64,000 nt of DNA from Thamnaconus septentrionalis (GCA_009823395.1 CM020514.1:9982966-10046965), one strand, 5' to 3'. Shown: positions 46,180 to 58,952, numbered from the stretch's first letter. A program made the numbers and translations. The notes: generated from the sequence alone by a model not told the origin.

Positions 46180-46649
46180 CACTGCCGTTCAAAGGTTTGG
46201 GGTCACTGACTCATTTCTGCATTGGAATACATTATAACCAGCTTCATGCTGAACACATGGGATGGCTTTGAAAGTTGTTGCCTTGAATGTCTAATTGAAT
46301 GGGATTTTAGAGAATGAATATCTAGTGTGCAATGCGCGGGCATCATTACAGAAGTTGAATGCTTTTAAAATAGCTAAAGAAAACATTTCTAAAACAAAGC
46401 TTTGTATTATAATCACATTTAGTTGTGTCTGCTAAACCATAAAAGAGAAACATTTAGAGTTCACACACTAAATGTTTGCACATTTGGAATTCTCTCAATC
46501 ACTTTTAAATTGGAAATGTTCCTTATTAAACATTAAAATGTTCCTATACTTGTTTAGCAAATCTTGACTGATTTTCGTGCATTCACAATGATTGAAGATC
46601 ATTATTTCATGAAACTGATTTTAATGGAGTTCAATGCAGAGCGGTAGTG
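46180..46649. mobile_element. Non-autonomous TIR DNA element, second family
   Basis: The left end CACTGCCGTTC (46180-46190) and the complement of the right end, CACTACCGCTC (46639-46649), form an inverted repeat. The left end continues AAAGGTTTGGGGTCACT, a terminal sequence I associate with Tc1-like and related vertebrate DNA transposons. The 470-bp AT-rich body is non-coding. Flanks AACAGTTG and AACATTGT agree at 5 of 8 positions, so the superfamily is open. Confidence 0.65.
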
Positions 46650-46704
46650 AACATTGTAAAACTGTTTTACTTCACGGATGTGGAAAAACCTGAACTGATC
46701 AGTG

Positions 46705-47187
46705 GTTGCGTTTCTATTAGCCCGAGAATTGAGGAAAACCTAAATATTGCAATAAAAAAAAATGGTAATGGAAACACCTAAACTTCAAAAAACATCTCAA
46801 ATATGGCTGAAAGATTTTGACACTCTCATGAGGTGGTTTCCATGTAGAGGTATATCACAAAAGTGTAATGGAAACACTTTTTTCGCATTTATACGAAAAA
46901 AGTGACCACGACTGTGGTCACGTGACCAGACCACTTCAAGTGAAAATGGCGCGTTATGTTTGGATGGAGGACGGCACGGAATATTTCTCCGGAATATTTT
47001 TTTTAAAAGTAATCAAAGAGAAAAATATAACCAAATCTTGACAGCAAACAAACTAAAGCAAACGTAATTCTCGTAAAATCTCATCCCGCGAGATTTTACG
47101 AGAATTATGGCAGATCGAAATTGTACTTTGTTGAAATTTTAGAAATATCGCTTTTATTTTGCGAAAAACTGTAATGGAAACGCAGCT
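46705..47187 (-). mobile_element. Short TIR DNA element, copy 3 (inverted)
   Basis: This is the same family as 23088-23620 in reverse orientation. It starts GTTGCGTTTCTATTAG and ends TAATGGAAACGCAGCT. Shared internal parts include TCTCGTAAAATCTCATCCCG, the TGGTCACGTGACC palindrome region and GCGAAAAA. An internal inverted repeat TCTCGTAAAATCTC / GAGATTTTACGAGA lies at about 47070-47105. It sits 55 bases from the element at 46180-46649. Confidence 0.83.
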
Positions 47188-48234
47188 CGTGAGGATGAGC
47201 TCCCTGTTCACATCCCTGATGTACCTGCACATGGGCCCAATGTGTCGGGGCCTCTCATAATGTTACTGTACCTTAATTTCCTCATGTTTCTGTTACACAT
47301 TTATTGTTGATGCAAAGAGTTTTGTCATCACATTTCACATTTCGCAAAAGCATCCGCCGCTCGGCCTGTCTTCTGTCGGGGAAACAACGGATGATGCGAG
47401 GAGAGAGTGGTGAGATGACGGAGGGGGGGTGGAGGGCGGAGGTGAGGAGGGTGAGGAGAGAGATCCAGGACTCCAGGGAGAATTATTAGCAGGGAGAATT
47501 ACAGGCTCATCCATGGGTGACATGTAAGCCTCCGGCGCGCACTCAAATGTTTACAACAGCGATATTTGCCGGAGCGCGATGCTATCGGGCCCTCGATGTA
47601 ATACTCAGGGCTTTTGTTCTGAGTCGCACGACGGCAGACGCAATAACCAAGAGGCGTGAGATAGCGGCGGCGGCGGATTCGCTGTTTGCAGAAGCAACGC
47701 GTAGCATCGCTCTGACCTGGCCCCTAAACAGACAAACAAACAAATAAATAAATGAATAAATATCGGGAGGAGGATAGAAAGTCACTCGGGGAATATGCGT
47801 GGCGGCGGCGGCGGCGGCCGAGACGTTGATTAATGCGCGCGGCGCCCTGTTATTAAATAAACGGGGCGAAAAAACAACAAAATCGCGCGGAATAAATTAG
47901 AGCGCCGACCCGTCTCCAGCCGAGACATCCCGCTCATTAGGATGCATGAGGAAACGATGTTCTGATTGCGACAAGAGTCACTCATTAAGCCGTGTTTACC
48001 ACACCTCCCCCCCCCCACACACACACACAGTTGTGGCCCCCCCTCAACGCTTTCCCCTCAGCGGCACATCGCCACCACCAGACTCAGCATCACCCTTCCC
48101 AATGGACATCACCAACAGACCCCCCCACCCACCCCGCCGCCCCCGACTCCCTTTACACATATCCCTCAATTCCCTCCATCCCCTCCCTCCCTCCCTTCCC
48201 CCCGCTCCCTCCCACTTCTCCTCTGCTGGGATCT
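47188..48234. other. Intergenic
   Basis: No gene. CGG repeat at 47801-47820 and C-rich sequence at 48005-48210. The stretch 47500-47720 is unique and CpG-containing but has no coding signature. Confidence 0.48.
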
Positions 48235-48615
48235 GTGTCATCATTTTAATTAATTTCTAATCAGGCGAGAGTAAACTAATCAGGGGAGGCGTTAAACAAT
48301 GACAGCCCTGGCTGCTCGGCATCGCACTGGGGGCCGCCAGGCCCTCGCCTGCTCTGCACGGCGGCGGCCAGGAGCTGGATGTTGATAAACAGCCCGTCTG
48401 AGTGGACAGATCGACTGGGGGGTGGGACGTTGGTATCTGCCGCACGCATCTCCTCAACCCCATATGTGTTAATGCGGGCCAGGGAAAACGAGACGCATAT
48501 GTGGCGCATTTGCATTTTGCAGATTGAGAGCGCCGGGGTTGGGCCGCTGATTGGGGCGGGATTAAATTACCCCTCTTTAGAATGTGGCTTTCCTTTCTCT
48601 CTTTTTCCTCCAGCA
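48235..48615. promoter_or_regulatory. Strong candidate enhancer block
   Basis: TTTTAATTAATTTC is followed by CTAATCAGGCGAG (48257) and CTAATCAGGGGAG (48276), a 13-base direct repeat with one mismatch. Further on are AAACAATGACAGCC (SOX-like), GTTGATAAACAGC (forkhead-like), GCGCATTTGCATTTTGC (octamer), CTGATTGGGGC (CCAAT core) and GATTAAATTACC. Unique sequence with mixed factor sites suggests an enhancer. Confidence 0.47.
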
Positions 48616-49130
48616 AGCGTCCAGTGTTACAAAAATAGATAAATACATCCAAAAAAAAAAAGCTATGTAGGTTTTCTTGCTGGGTTAAACTGTATCATTT
48701 CATGGGACACATGATGTAAATGCATGTAAATGATAGGAATAGACAAATAAATAACCCGAAACCCTCTCCGCCGTGAATGCTGCAGTATGTATGTGCTTAG
48801 GACGGGGTTGCACAAAGCCGGCAGTTATCTGTAGGCAGCCAGATCCCACCAAGGCTGAGCCATTGTGAGAAACAGACAGAGACGGAGGGAGGTGGAGGGG
48901 TTGTGGCGGGGGTGTGTGGATAGATTGGGGTTGGTGGGTGGGTGAGTGGGAGGTGGTGGTGGTGGCGGGGACTTTTGGCCAATACGTTAACTGAGATGGT
49001 ATAACAAGAGAGCGTTGATTAACCTCGAAAAAACAACCAAAACCAACAGCAGTGGATCATAATTGGCAAATTTCCTGCTAAAATGATTGTGTGACAATGG
49101 ACCTAATGACAGTGATGACAAAAAAAAAAA
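48616..49130. other. Intergenic
   Basis: Unique, with a G-rich patch at 48880-48970. No gene. Confidence 0.5.
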
Positions 49131-49145
49131 GGTGGTGGTGGTGGT

Positions 49146-49180
<35 letters not shown>
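49131..49180. repeat. (GGT)n/(GT)n microsatellite
   Basis: About six GGT units followed by about 15 GT units. Confidence 0.95.
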
Positions 49181-49183
<3 letters not shown>

Positions 49184-51037
49184 GAGGGGGGGGGTTGTTG
49201 GTGCCCACCAATGCACAGTTTTAAGAGTTTGTTTCAAAGAGGCCATGGAGAGCGAGTGTGATGAGTGCACGTCCTCAGCGAGCTTCGGCCTCGGTTACAT
49301 GTCGGAAAACTTTAGCCGCTACAACTCTGATGGTCCAGTTTGTCATGTGTATCACTGTAAATCTTCCATCACGTGGATCTACTAGCACTGGAGAGTACCT
49401 GGTGTTCGGCCACTTGAGGGGAATTGGTTTATCTGACTTTTCTGCAATAGGTAGTGGCAATCCCAGGATTTAGCTTGTCAGGATTGGATCTTTTTCCAGT
49501 TGACCAACAAACGACCAAACAGGAAGTTGGCAAGCAATAAAGCGCAAGAATGGCCCTAGAGTGCATCTCCGGAGATGCAGGTCTCTCTCCAAAAATTGCC
49601 GTGTTGATTCCTTTTCTCTTGTTTCATTTCCAGCCGTTTCTGTTCTGCATTTTGTGGCGTCTGACTTCTGGTCAAACTGTAAACTGTAACTGCTAACTGT
49701 GAAAGGTGCTCAGAGCACTGAAACTAGTTTAGGTCTGACCGAGGTGTCATCAGCTGGACTAACAGGTTCATGTTTGCAAGAAACACCCGAAGTTGGACTC
49801 AGATGACACAGATTTATTCTGAATGGCAACGGCACTTGAGTGAAAACCTTAATAGCCGCCGTGACACCGCTGGAGCCAATTTCAAACACCGGAAGGCAAA
49901 AACGCAACTGTAAAGACCCCGAGTTTGAATCAGAGGCACCGCCGCGAGAGAAAATGGTATTTGTGAGCGGAACTATGGAGACGGAGTGTGTTTAAAGAGA
50001 TTTTGCTCTCTTTTTTTATAATTTAAATATCCTCTCTCTCTCTCTCCCCCTCCCGTCGCCCTCCTCTCCGCCGCCCCCTCCCTCCATGCCCTCTTTGCCA
50101 AGTATTAGATTCCCATGCCAACCGCTTCCCCGGGATAGAATGAGGATTGCGGAGGTGGGGAGCTGAAACCCTTCCATAACATGTCAAACAACGGTGGAAT
50201 CCAAGACGCGCGAGAGGGAAGCGCAAGAGAAAAAGGGTTGGAGGGAGATTTTCTACGGGGGGGAGAAAGAAACTGTCACATCATCAGATTGGTTATTCCG
50301 AGCAGAGGGATGCGGGTTGTGGGGGTGGAGGAGAGAGGGATAGAGGGAGGGAGGATGGGAGGGAGGATGGGCGGGCGGGCGGGCGGGCGGGTGGCAGAGG
50401 CGCTCGGGCTGGCAGGATCTGGCAGCTCGGTGCACGATGGCGGCGTTTCCACTAAAATAATCAACCCCGAGGCAACGGAAGGGGGCGGGAGTGTGTGCTA
50501 GGTTTTCTTTTTTTTTTCTTTTTTTTTTGGGCGGGGGTGGGGTGGGTCGATGTAGGGAAGCTAGATACGACGGCGAGGTTAGGGGGATTGTAGGGGTAGG
50601 AGACGGGGTGGGTGAGGGAGGATATAGGGGAGGGAAATAGCAAGATGGAGAGAAAAGAAAATCTGGGAAGCCTACCAAGGAAATCCTGCTTCTCAGATAT
50701 GCAGCTGTGGAATTAAAATTGGTATTTAAGAAAGGGAGAGGGAAAAAAAGGCCCGGCAGAACAAAAATATACTTCACACTCCACAAGCCTATTGAAGGGT
50801 GCGAGGGGGGTGAGGGTGGGTGGGGTGGGGTGGGAGGTGGCGCCTCACCACTTTACGCTGGCACCGATACCTCGGGCGCAAAAAGGGGTAAACAGCTATT
50901 CTCCTCACTTCACTCCATCTGATGCAGTAGCCTGAGAGCGCCGGTGACTAAGTGTGTGTGTGTGTGTGTGTGTGAGATGGTAGTGGTGGCGGTGGTGGTA
51001 CGGGTGCCTGCAGGGGTCTCATCAGGCCACAGGGCTG

Positions 51038-51039
<2 letters not shown>
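49181..51039. other. Intergenic
   Basis: No gene is supported. 49200-49950 is unique and of unknown origin. Purine-rich sequence (50325-50400) contains a GGGC repeat at 50369-50391 and is followed by T- and G-rich patches to 50640. A GT run lies at 50953-50973. Confidence 0.48.

Positions 51040-51096
<57 letters not shown>
51040..51096. repeat. (GA)n microsatellite
   Basis: About 28 GA units. Confidence 0.97.
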
Positions 51097-51098
<2 letters not shown>

Positions 51099-52428
51099 CC
51101 CTTCAAAAGAGGCAGAAAACCCTAAATGCCCCCAAATGAAACAATTTCTACACTTCCCCGCGTCCCCTCCAGCGGAGGGCGACGAGCGGCAGGAACCCAA
51201 CCGTTGATTCGCGATCAAACGAGCGTGATCGTCACTCAAATTCAATAATAACAACCTTCACAATCGCGGGCGCTCTAAATATACTGTACCGCCACTTGGG
51301 GCCAGGATTAGGCCTTTCTTCTGCGCACACTCGCAGCTGATGTGCCGCATTACCAGACAAAGAACTATCAGAATCGAAAACAAGCATGCCGGCACACAGA
51401 TGAACGACAAAATCAATTAATTTTTTCTTTCTCCCCAACGCGCGAGAATGCCCGCCGCACTCCCGCTCGGTTGCCGATTATGAAGAATTCCTCAGATCCT
51501 CTCCAACAAGTAGAATTCAGCCACTAGAGGAGGAGAGAGAGAGGAAATTGCTGGTTTCTGTACGAATGCGCGCTTTGACTGGAACTTGAAAAGCGCTCTT
51601 AAAGAATCTTTAAGTTGCACTTTCACTCGACTCGAGCGGCTTCTTTCACGGCGGGGGAAAAAAAGAAAGAAAAACTAATTAAGCACCACCAGCGCTGAGA
51701 AGTCGTGTTATCAAACTGCGGCCCGCTGGAGTGTGACACCGCCAAAAATAATACAATCATCAAGTGCACAGCGAGAGAGGAGTGAGAGAAGTTTCCCCTC
51801 CTCGACGCGTGGAGCCGGCGTGAATGCTTGCAGCCGAGCTTTGTGTTATTTCATCACTGCACGGGCTGGATCTTAATGCAAATCTCTGTGAAACACAGGC
51901 CTATTCATGGCGCCTGCACCCCCGCACCCCCGCACCACCACCACCCCAGTCTAGCCCAATTAATACGTGCCGTTTCCGCGGCGAGATATTCAGTTATGAA
52001 AGCCTCCGTCCCCTTAAGTTTTATCAGGAAAAGCATTTATGGGAGTATATACATAACAATGCCGCGTGCATGTGTGCAAATACAAGGCAATCTATCCAGT
52101 CATGAATGAACCGAGACAGAGAGAGAGAGGGATTGGATAGTTGGTATCAGTTTGTTCTTTGACAAATGGGGGATATGTGGAATGAAATTTCGCCCACTTA
52201 TTGCTCGCCACTACGCTGATGGAGGCTCTGGTGACATTTTACGATCCACGGAACAGTTGTGGAGTTTCACAGTATGGAGGAAATTCACCTGCATGGAGCC
52301 TATTGGGGCCGGTTACCAGCAATGTTATAAATGAAACAAAATGAAAAACCTGTGTGTGTGTGCATGTAAATATATGTGTATATATACTGTATGCATATAT
52401 ACATACATATATTAGTACACGTGTGCGT

Positions 52429-52430
<2 letters not shown>
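51097..52430. other. Intergenic
   Basis: Unique sequence. The segment 51825-52060 has a complex texture with CTTAATGCAAATCTC (octamer-like ATGCAAAT, about 51873) and AATTAATACGTGCCG, so it may be regulatory. No gene. Confidence 0.45.
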
Positions 52431-52485
<55 letters not shown>

Positions 52486-52510
52486 CATACATATATATAC
52501 ATATATACAC

Positions 52511-52555
<45 letters not shown>

Positions 52556-52630
52556 TACATACACACACATATATACTCAAATACACACACATACAGATAC
52601 TGTATACACACACACACACACACACACACG
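52431..52630. repeat. Compound (TA)n/(CA)n/(TACA)n array
   Basis: TA blocks (52437-52472, 52517-52548) alternate with TACA and CATA units and end in a CA run (52601-52629). Confidence 0.96.
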
Positions 52631-53400
52631 TGGTTAGAATTATTGCGAAACCCAAGAGCGGTTAAGAGGCGCAGAAAGATCGATGCCAACATATATGGGA
52701 CAGATGGTAAACGTGTGAACTTTCAATGTTGGCAAATTATCCCTTTAATGGGGCAAAAAATAATAATAACAGTACAATTAGAAGAACAATCAAGCAACCG
52801 TGAAATCATCAAAGAAAGAGTAAAAATGGGACGGTGGAGGTGGAGGTGGAGGTGGTGGTGGGGATCAAACCTGCCCCACTCAATGATCAGAGTGTGTTTT
52901 GTCTGCGTATTCTCGGCTGAATTTATCTGCTTTCTCTGACATTCTCTCCGTCTGACCATCCAAGTCCTCTCCCGAGACAGCTGAGCGGAGGCAGCGCTCC
53001 AGAGAGAGCTATCAGGATTAGGATAATTAATATCATCTCATTTCACTGTGATCCTCTCCGCGGCCCGCTGCACACACAAGGACAGAACGCGGCGAATAAT
53101 AATACGGCGGGAATATCCAGCCGCCTGTCAATCTATGCAGGCGCGCGCACGTGCCCCCCCCCCCCCCATACGCGTGCAAACTCCTCGTGGCTAAATTGCA
53201 GTTTGGGAGACGGCGGGGGAGAGGCGGCAGCGGCAGTGTGCACAAGTGTGTGTGTGAGTGTTGGGGGGAGGTTGTGGAGGGGAGGTGGCGGCGGTGGTGG
53301 GGTGGTTGGGGGGGGGGGGGTCTGCCGGGGCCCGAGGGACGCCATACAATGGAGCGCGGTGCTGACCAGCGTTCAGGTGAAATTGAATTGGAAATCTTCC
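52631..53400. other. Intergenic with possible regulatory stretch
   Basis: No gene. GGT/GGA patch at 52834-52861, C-run at 53153-53166 and G-rich sequence at 53256-53322. The stretch 52930-53060 (GATTAGGATAATTAATATC near 53016) has homeodomain cores. Confidence 0.43.
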
Positions 53401-53560
53401 ACGGCTGGTTAGCATAACAAAGGGCCTTGTGGCTTTAGACAAAGGCTGCTTCTCTAATGCACAAAATCAATCTCTCTACGGGCCCGGCGCATTGTTCCCC
53501 CCCGCCATACAGGTGTTCCTTCAATGGTCCTTAATCAAAAGTGTCAAAACAAAGTTAAGA
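53401..53560. promoter_or_regulatory. Candidate enhancer with SOX/TCF site cluster
   Basis: SOX/TCF-type sites are AACAAAGG (53416), CCTTGTGG (53425), GACAAAGG (53438), CATTGTTCC (53490), TCAATGG (53521) and AACAAAG (53548), with CTCTAATGC and TTAATCAAAA between. Six HMG-type sites in 140 bases is high. Function is inferred. Confidence 0.47.
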
Positions 53561-54335
53561 GTTATCTCCGCTCCTCCACAGCTGCTTCTTCTTCTTCTTC
53601 TTCTTCGCCTTCCGCGACGGCCAAGGAAGAAAAAAAATAAGCCAAGGGGGATGGAAAAAGGGAGCAGGAGCCGGGACAGGGGAGCAAAACAGCCGGCAGC
53701 CGAGCAGATCGCGCGTGTGAACGCTGGTCGCATTCACGGTGAATCCGGGAAGGAAAAAAAGAGCGACAAGGCTGAGGTTGTGTTTACACGACGCAACTTT
53801 TGGCAGAGTTTTGCTGCAGGTCGGGCCTCGTCCTCCGCGTCAAACCCCAAAAGTTTGACAGCCACAGAGTGAAATCTTGTGCCCTTGGGAGCACGATTGC
53901 GCCGATTCAATGAAATCAGCCAAATGATATGATTAATGTGATTCCAGTGGGATCACTGTCACAATGGCTGGATTCCCGCAAAATACCCGTTTTAATCCTA
54001 CCGCAGCGGAACATCTTGTGCACAGGTGCACGTCAGGTCCCTGTTGGCTCTTGTTACAGCGGCCACTAGCGGCCGACATGCGCCTTGCAACAAGTGAAAA
54101 AGAGTAGAAAAGGACGATGGCGTGACCCGATTTCCATTTGCAACACTCGGTGACGTGAATGTCTAAAATGTGAGCAACCGGGGACTCGAACGCTGAGCGA
54201 CTCTCTGCAAGAGGAGGCGTTTCTCTATTGTTTATTTTTAAAGATGAGGAAGAGTGAAGAGGAGGAGGAAGAGTGAGAGAGTCACTTAAAAAGCCCTTTC
54301 CACAGGTGTGATTCGCTCTTCTTTTTTTTTTTAAA
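53561..54335. other. Intergenic
   Basis: TTC repeat at 53584-53606 and unique sequence otherwise. No gene is recognised. Confidence 0.48.
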
Positions 54336-54415
54336 GCCCCCATCTTCAAAGGCCTGATTTGGTAACATTGGCAGTGGCTACCTTTGTCCCTGAAGGTTGT
54401 TTAACAATGGGGGGA
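54336..54415. promoter_or_regulatory. Short candidate SOX-site block
   Basis: GGTAACATTGGC, TACCTTTGTCCC and GTTGTTTAACAATGG put four SOX/TCF-like cores in about 55 bases. In the last of these, TTGTT and AACAA form an inverted pair. Confidence 0.38.
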
Positions 54416-55369
54416 GCACACACGCTAGCCCCCCCCTTCCCTACTTACATCCTCCAACTGCCTCCTGCTCCAATGGTATAACACTCGACCCACTCTCTCC
54501 CGTCTCTTTGTGGGCCCGAGACCTTGACTCGTTCGGGGGTGGAGTAAATGGAAATAGAGGAGTTGGGAGGCTAAATAGGAAACTCAGCCCATGGCCCTCT
54601 TTCTCCTCTTCCTCCACTTCCTGGCGCGCAGGCTAACCGGCGGGAGACGCTAAGAGACGCTGAGTGTCGTCGTCGTCGCCGTCGTCGTCGCTTCACGTGC
54701 TCAACTCTGTCCGGCGGTGTAGGCGGTGGGGGGGCTTGAAACTCGATCTCCGCGCGCATGAACTTTAAGTGCTTTGGGTGCCACGGTTGGCAGACATAAA
54801 GCAAAGTGCAGGGGGCAGGTGGGTGGGGAAATAAACCGTTTCACTTGCGTGTCCTTCCCACTTTGTTTACATCCGCTGAAAACCGTTCCGTGGCGCTCTG
54901 GATTCGCATGCGTCATCCGCTCCGCTCCGTACGGGGGATGGCTGCCGTTCCGCGTCTGTTCCTTTTGATAAGGTGAGGATCTCTGTCTGTGGATTACCAC
55001 ACAAATAACAACATAAATAATCTGCCACCGCCGCCGCCGCCTAATACGTCGAGTCCGCCACGCGACTCCCCGCCTACACTTGACAGCCGGCAGACGACCC
55101 ATCAGCGCGCACGTACGCGCGCACAGGCACTTTGACATCATCGTGCAGCGAGTGGTTCCAAATTGCAGCCTGACTGACGGGAAAATCGCCATATAATACA
55201 TTTTAAGGGTGACATTTTCGGCGAATCTGACAAGAGCGGGGTGACAAGCGCGGCTTCATGGACCGTTGGTGATGAACCGTTGGGTTCGTCGTGGAAATGT
55301 GACTGGAGATGGATATTAAACAGAGAGGTAGCACTGAGAGATAGAGAGATATTTCCCTAAAAGGCCAGT
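54416..55369. other. Intergenic
   Basis: No gene. CGT repeat at 54664-54690 and CCG repeat at 55024-55041. Otherwise CpG-rich unique sequence. Confidence 0.48.
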
Positions 55370-55943
55370 CATCCCTCGCTTCATCCCGTCCCAGAACTGT
55401 GACCCTGCTCCTAGAGCATAGGGTGTCACAGTGTCATTATATTTGGCACACAAGGCAATAAAAATCACAACTAGAGCTGGCCCGCCGGTATTATACAGCA
55501 CATGTACCACTAATAATACAAATCCTAGAATGCTCTGCTGGTATTTTGGATATCATTGAAGGATAATATTATTACTTAATTGGTTTATTGCTGTTATTTG
55601 ATTTTTAGATTTATCATTATTGGAAAAAGGTTACTGTTGAAATTAAAATCAGAAGGCTGCAAATGAAAAAGAGACATACAATTTTTCTTTACATTTTATC
55701 ATTTTTGATGAGTTTTTTAAATTCGAAATTCGATTTTGCATGTGTGCAATATAAAGTAATTTATTGTGTAGTATTAAGCTTTGCTTGTTCCATATTCAGG
55801 TTGAAACAAAACTTGTTTGGGTCCGTATGAAAAGGTTCACTGTTACATCTGGAGGAAGATTTAATTAAATATCAAGGTTGGCCCACGACTTTGTCCAAGT
55901 TTTAAATGTTGGCTCTACAGTGTATTTGAGTTTGACACCTCTG
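55370..55943. mobile_element. Probable degraded hAT-like element
   Basis: The right end GAGTTTGACACCTCTG (55928-55943) is a typical hAT terminal repeat (CAGAGGTGTCAAACTC on the other strand). Internal GCTGGCCCGCCGGTATTATAC (about 55477) and GGTTGGCCCACGAC resemble GGCCC-rich hAT subterminal regions. The left terminus is not identified, so the start is approximate. Confidence 0.5.
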
Positions 55944-56995
55944 TTTTAGGGATTTAAAAAAAATGAGACTGATCAAGTGACCTGCTAATCAGTCTAGCCA
56001 CAAATTAGCCGTCGTGACTAATGCAACAGCGCTTGGTTGAATTGCTGCCGCGGCCCCCGAGGTGACAGAGTGCAGTTTACTTGCACTGAGAAGTGTCTTC
56101 TTTCACTCTGTCTTCTATAGGCGGGGAGCATTTTGCATGCTGATTATGCGCCTCGGATTTCAGACGCCGCCCGGAGCACCTTGTGTCTTTGGAGGAGCGG
56201 CACTCCGAACGCCTCTGTTGCCACAGTGCAACTCGGCGTTTGGAGTGCCGCAGATTACCGCACGTTGGTGATAGTTACTGGATACCTGAAACACGACAGG
56301 AGCACAAATTTATGTTGCATCCATGCAGCTCCTTCCCCGAAGTCTCTAACCTGAACTAATCGCTTCCGCTTTGGTACCTTTTTTTTTTTTTTTACATTTA
56401 TTTACACAAAGTTTTGAGGAAAGCCTCCGAGTAGTTTTGCATAATCCGGGGAATGAACGCCAAACAAACCAATAACCATGAAACATAACCCTGTTAAGCA
56501 GAGGTAACAGTTAAATAATGAGTTTGGCTGTATTACAAAATAGTATAATGTGAGGGTGATTTATTTTGCAGTGTAAACAAGCTGCTGTCTTAATAGTCGC
56601 AAATTGTTGTTGGTTTGCAAGCGGTAAAAAATGGTTTGAATCAAGTCTTTTCATTGTGTTAATGGAATAAAAGAGATATTTCAGAGGAAAAAAACATATT
56701 TTTTATCTTCTCAGGATTTAGTGGGATTTTGGGATTTTGGTCTAATTGGACAGACTGCTGTGCTTGTCCACTGGGTGGAACCCCTTCCAACTGTGCAACT
56801 CCAGAATGGTCACATGGGTTTGGAAAACATTGCCAGAGCCTGAATCTGCTAAGTGCTGAGCTGCAACTGGGTATTAATTTGGTGCGAGTTTCACCTTTAA
56901 CTACTAAAAAAATTCTAAGAACTAAAAACACGTTCGAAACGTTTGTCTCAGGCACAGACACGGATTTGATAGCGAGCGAGTGAGCGCATTTCCCG
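55944..56995. other. Intergenic
   Basis: Unique DNA with a poly-T at 56379-56394. No recognised gene. A 100-codon minus-strand frame at 56659-56961 has no domain. Confidence 0.48.
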
Positions 56996-57160
56996 CTATC
57001 TGCAGCCAGCCGTCCTCCAGCTCTCAGCTCAATCTGCTGCTGACACCGCCGCGGCCCCTGGGAGGACTCATGCAGACCAGTTGATTAAAAATCACTTAGT
57101 GAAGAGCACAAACAAAGCTGTCAGCCTTTGGCTTGCCCTTGGGATTTGAGTCGTAGGCAA
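56996..57160. promoter_or_regulatory. Candidate regulatory block
   Basis: CAGTTGATTAAAAATCAC, AACAAAGCTGTC and CAGCCTTTGGC provide homeodomain and SOX/TCF-type cores in unique sequence. A GGA patch follows. Confidence 0.35.
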
Positions 57161-58952
57161 GGGAGGGGAGGGTCTGGTGGAGGAGGAGGAGCAGGCGGAG
57201 GAGGATGGGGGAGTTGAAGGGTAGAATGAAGGAGAGGAAATGAAGGGGGAAAAAAGGCGAAATGACAGTGAGTGGAGTTGAGTCGGAGTTGGCCTCGGAG
57301 TGGAGAACAGATTGGTTAAAGGATCAATAAAGAATTGATCAGCTTTACTGCAGCATTAATGTACAGGATAGTGAGACACAGATTTCTCCATGAAGGTCAG
57401 CTACGCTTGTTGAGTTATATAAAAAAAAACTCTAGAAATTGGAAGCATCATATTTATCCATCTGTTTGCAGCCTCCTGAAATACTTAGCTTTCTGCTAAA
57501 ACCAAGGCTTTGCAGGACCATCCACATTTGTGGCAGGGAACAAAACCATAGAAGGTGAGAGGGTCAGAGGGCGGAGCAAAAGCCTGGCAGGAAGTGATGT
57601 CGTCTCTGACCTGAAGATGCACCAGTATGCCCTTTGTGACATCACGATTTGGTATAATATAGGGCCTTAGAAGACCTTGAAATTCTCATTCCCATCCAAA
57701 TGTGGATGGTGAAACAAAGCATCAGTATTAGCAGGAGGCTTTAAACACAAGGCTAAATATGCTGCTTTCTGGAGCTCTATAGAGTTGTTGGACGGCGCAA
57801 TGATGCTCTAGTAGCCGAGATGAAAAATAAAGAAGTGAAATTTGTGGAATATGAGGCCTTTAACATCTTGCAAAATTAGACCTTTTTGTTTTTAATTCTT
57901 ATTAAAAGCTCAGTAATTGTCAGATAAAGCCATAATTATTTTTCAGTCAAATAAAAATTAAAAGCATCACTTCTTACATAAGAGCCCAATGTTGGCAGTT
58001 GTCAACTACACAATGCATTAAAAACCTCCATTTTATGAACCTCTGTGCATGTTCCCAGCAGTTTTGAATGGTTAAATAACCTTTCGCCCGCCACCCATGT
58101 TGTGCACATTAGCAAAACTGGTCCAGTGTTTCGGGTTGTGATCAATAATTTCCGCCATTTCATCAGCAAACATTTTCTAATTGCAGCTTTTCAGCCTGCA
58201 AAGACTTGATGTGTCAACGCACGATGGCTGCAACAGGTTCGTTCATATTGCGACGCCCGCGCCGTGTCGTAATTAGAGAGCGCACGTGAGTCCGCGCGCA
58301 GATCTGCCCCCACACACACAGTGGGTGTTGTGCGTTTACGTTGACATGTATGTGCACAACACACACAGACAGAGACACACATCTATACATACACAGCTGC
58401 CGCTGACAAGGGTAAAGCAGCACGGCTCCAACGGTCTGCTGGCCTTCACTACCAGATGGTTGCTGCTACTGGTTCTTCCTCACACACATGCAAACACACA
58501 CACACACACTCACCGACACGCTGACACGCGCGCGCGCACACACACACGCTCAGCCTGTCCTCACCAGTCATTGATAGCCTCACTGAACAAAAATAGTTCC
58601 AGGAATTGTTTCTGCAGGTGTGTTTGGGCTCCTAAAGAAAATGTTCCTATGTTCAATCTTCTCCTCCAGACTAACTCTGGACTATTTTAGCCAATCTCTT
58701 TGTATTTCTCAATTCAGTGATTTGTTTTTAAATATATGTAGAGTTCAGCATAGTTAGCCTTTTGTTTTGAGCCTCCAGCTAAAACTGGAGTAATATTTAG
58801 GTTGCTGATAAACATTGATTTTTCACATAGCTTTCTCCTATATTGTTTTATTGGTTTTGTCCCATGTCTTGTTATTCTTTTTTCTTTTACATTCTATTCA
58901 ATATGTTTTTATTGATTCTTTATACTGTGTGTGTAGCACGTTGGGCTTAATG
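57161..58952. other. Intergenic with a dispersed-repeat core
   Basis: No gene. TGCCCTTTGTGACATCAC at 57628-57645 is identical to 12628-12645, so 57540-57720 may be an old repeat. CA-rich patches lie at 58495-58510 and 58534-58550. The rest is unique. Confidence 0.45.
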
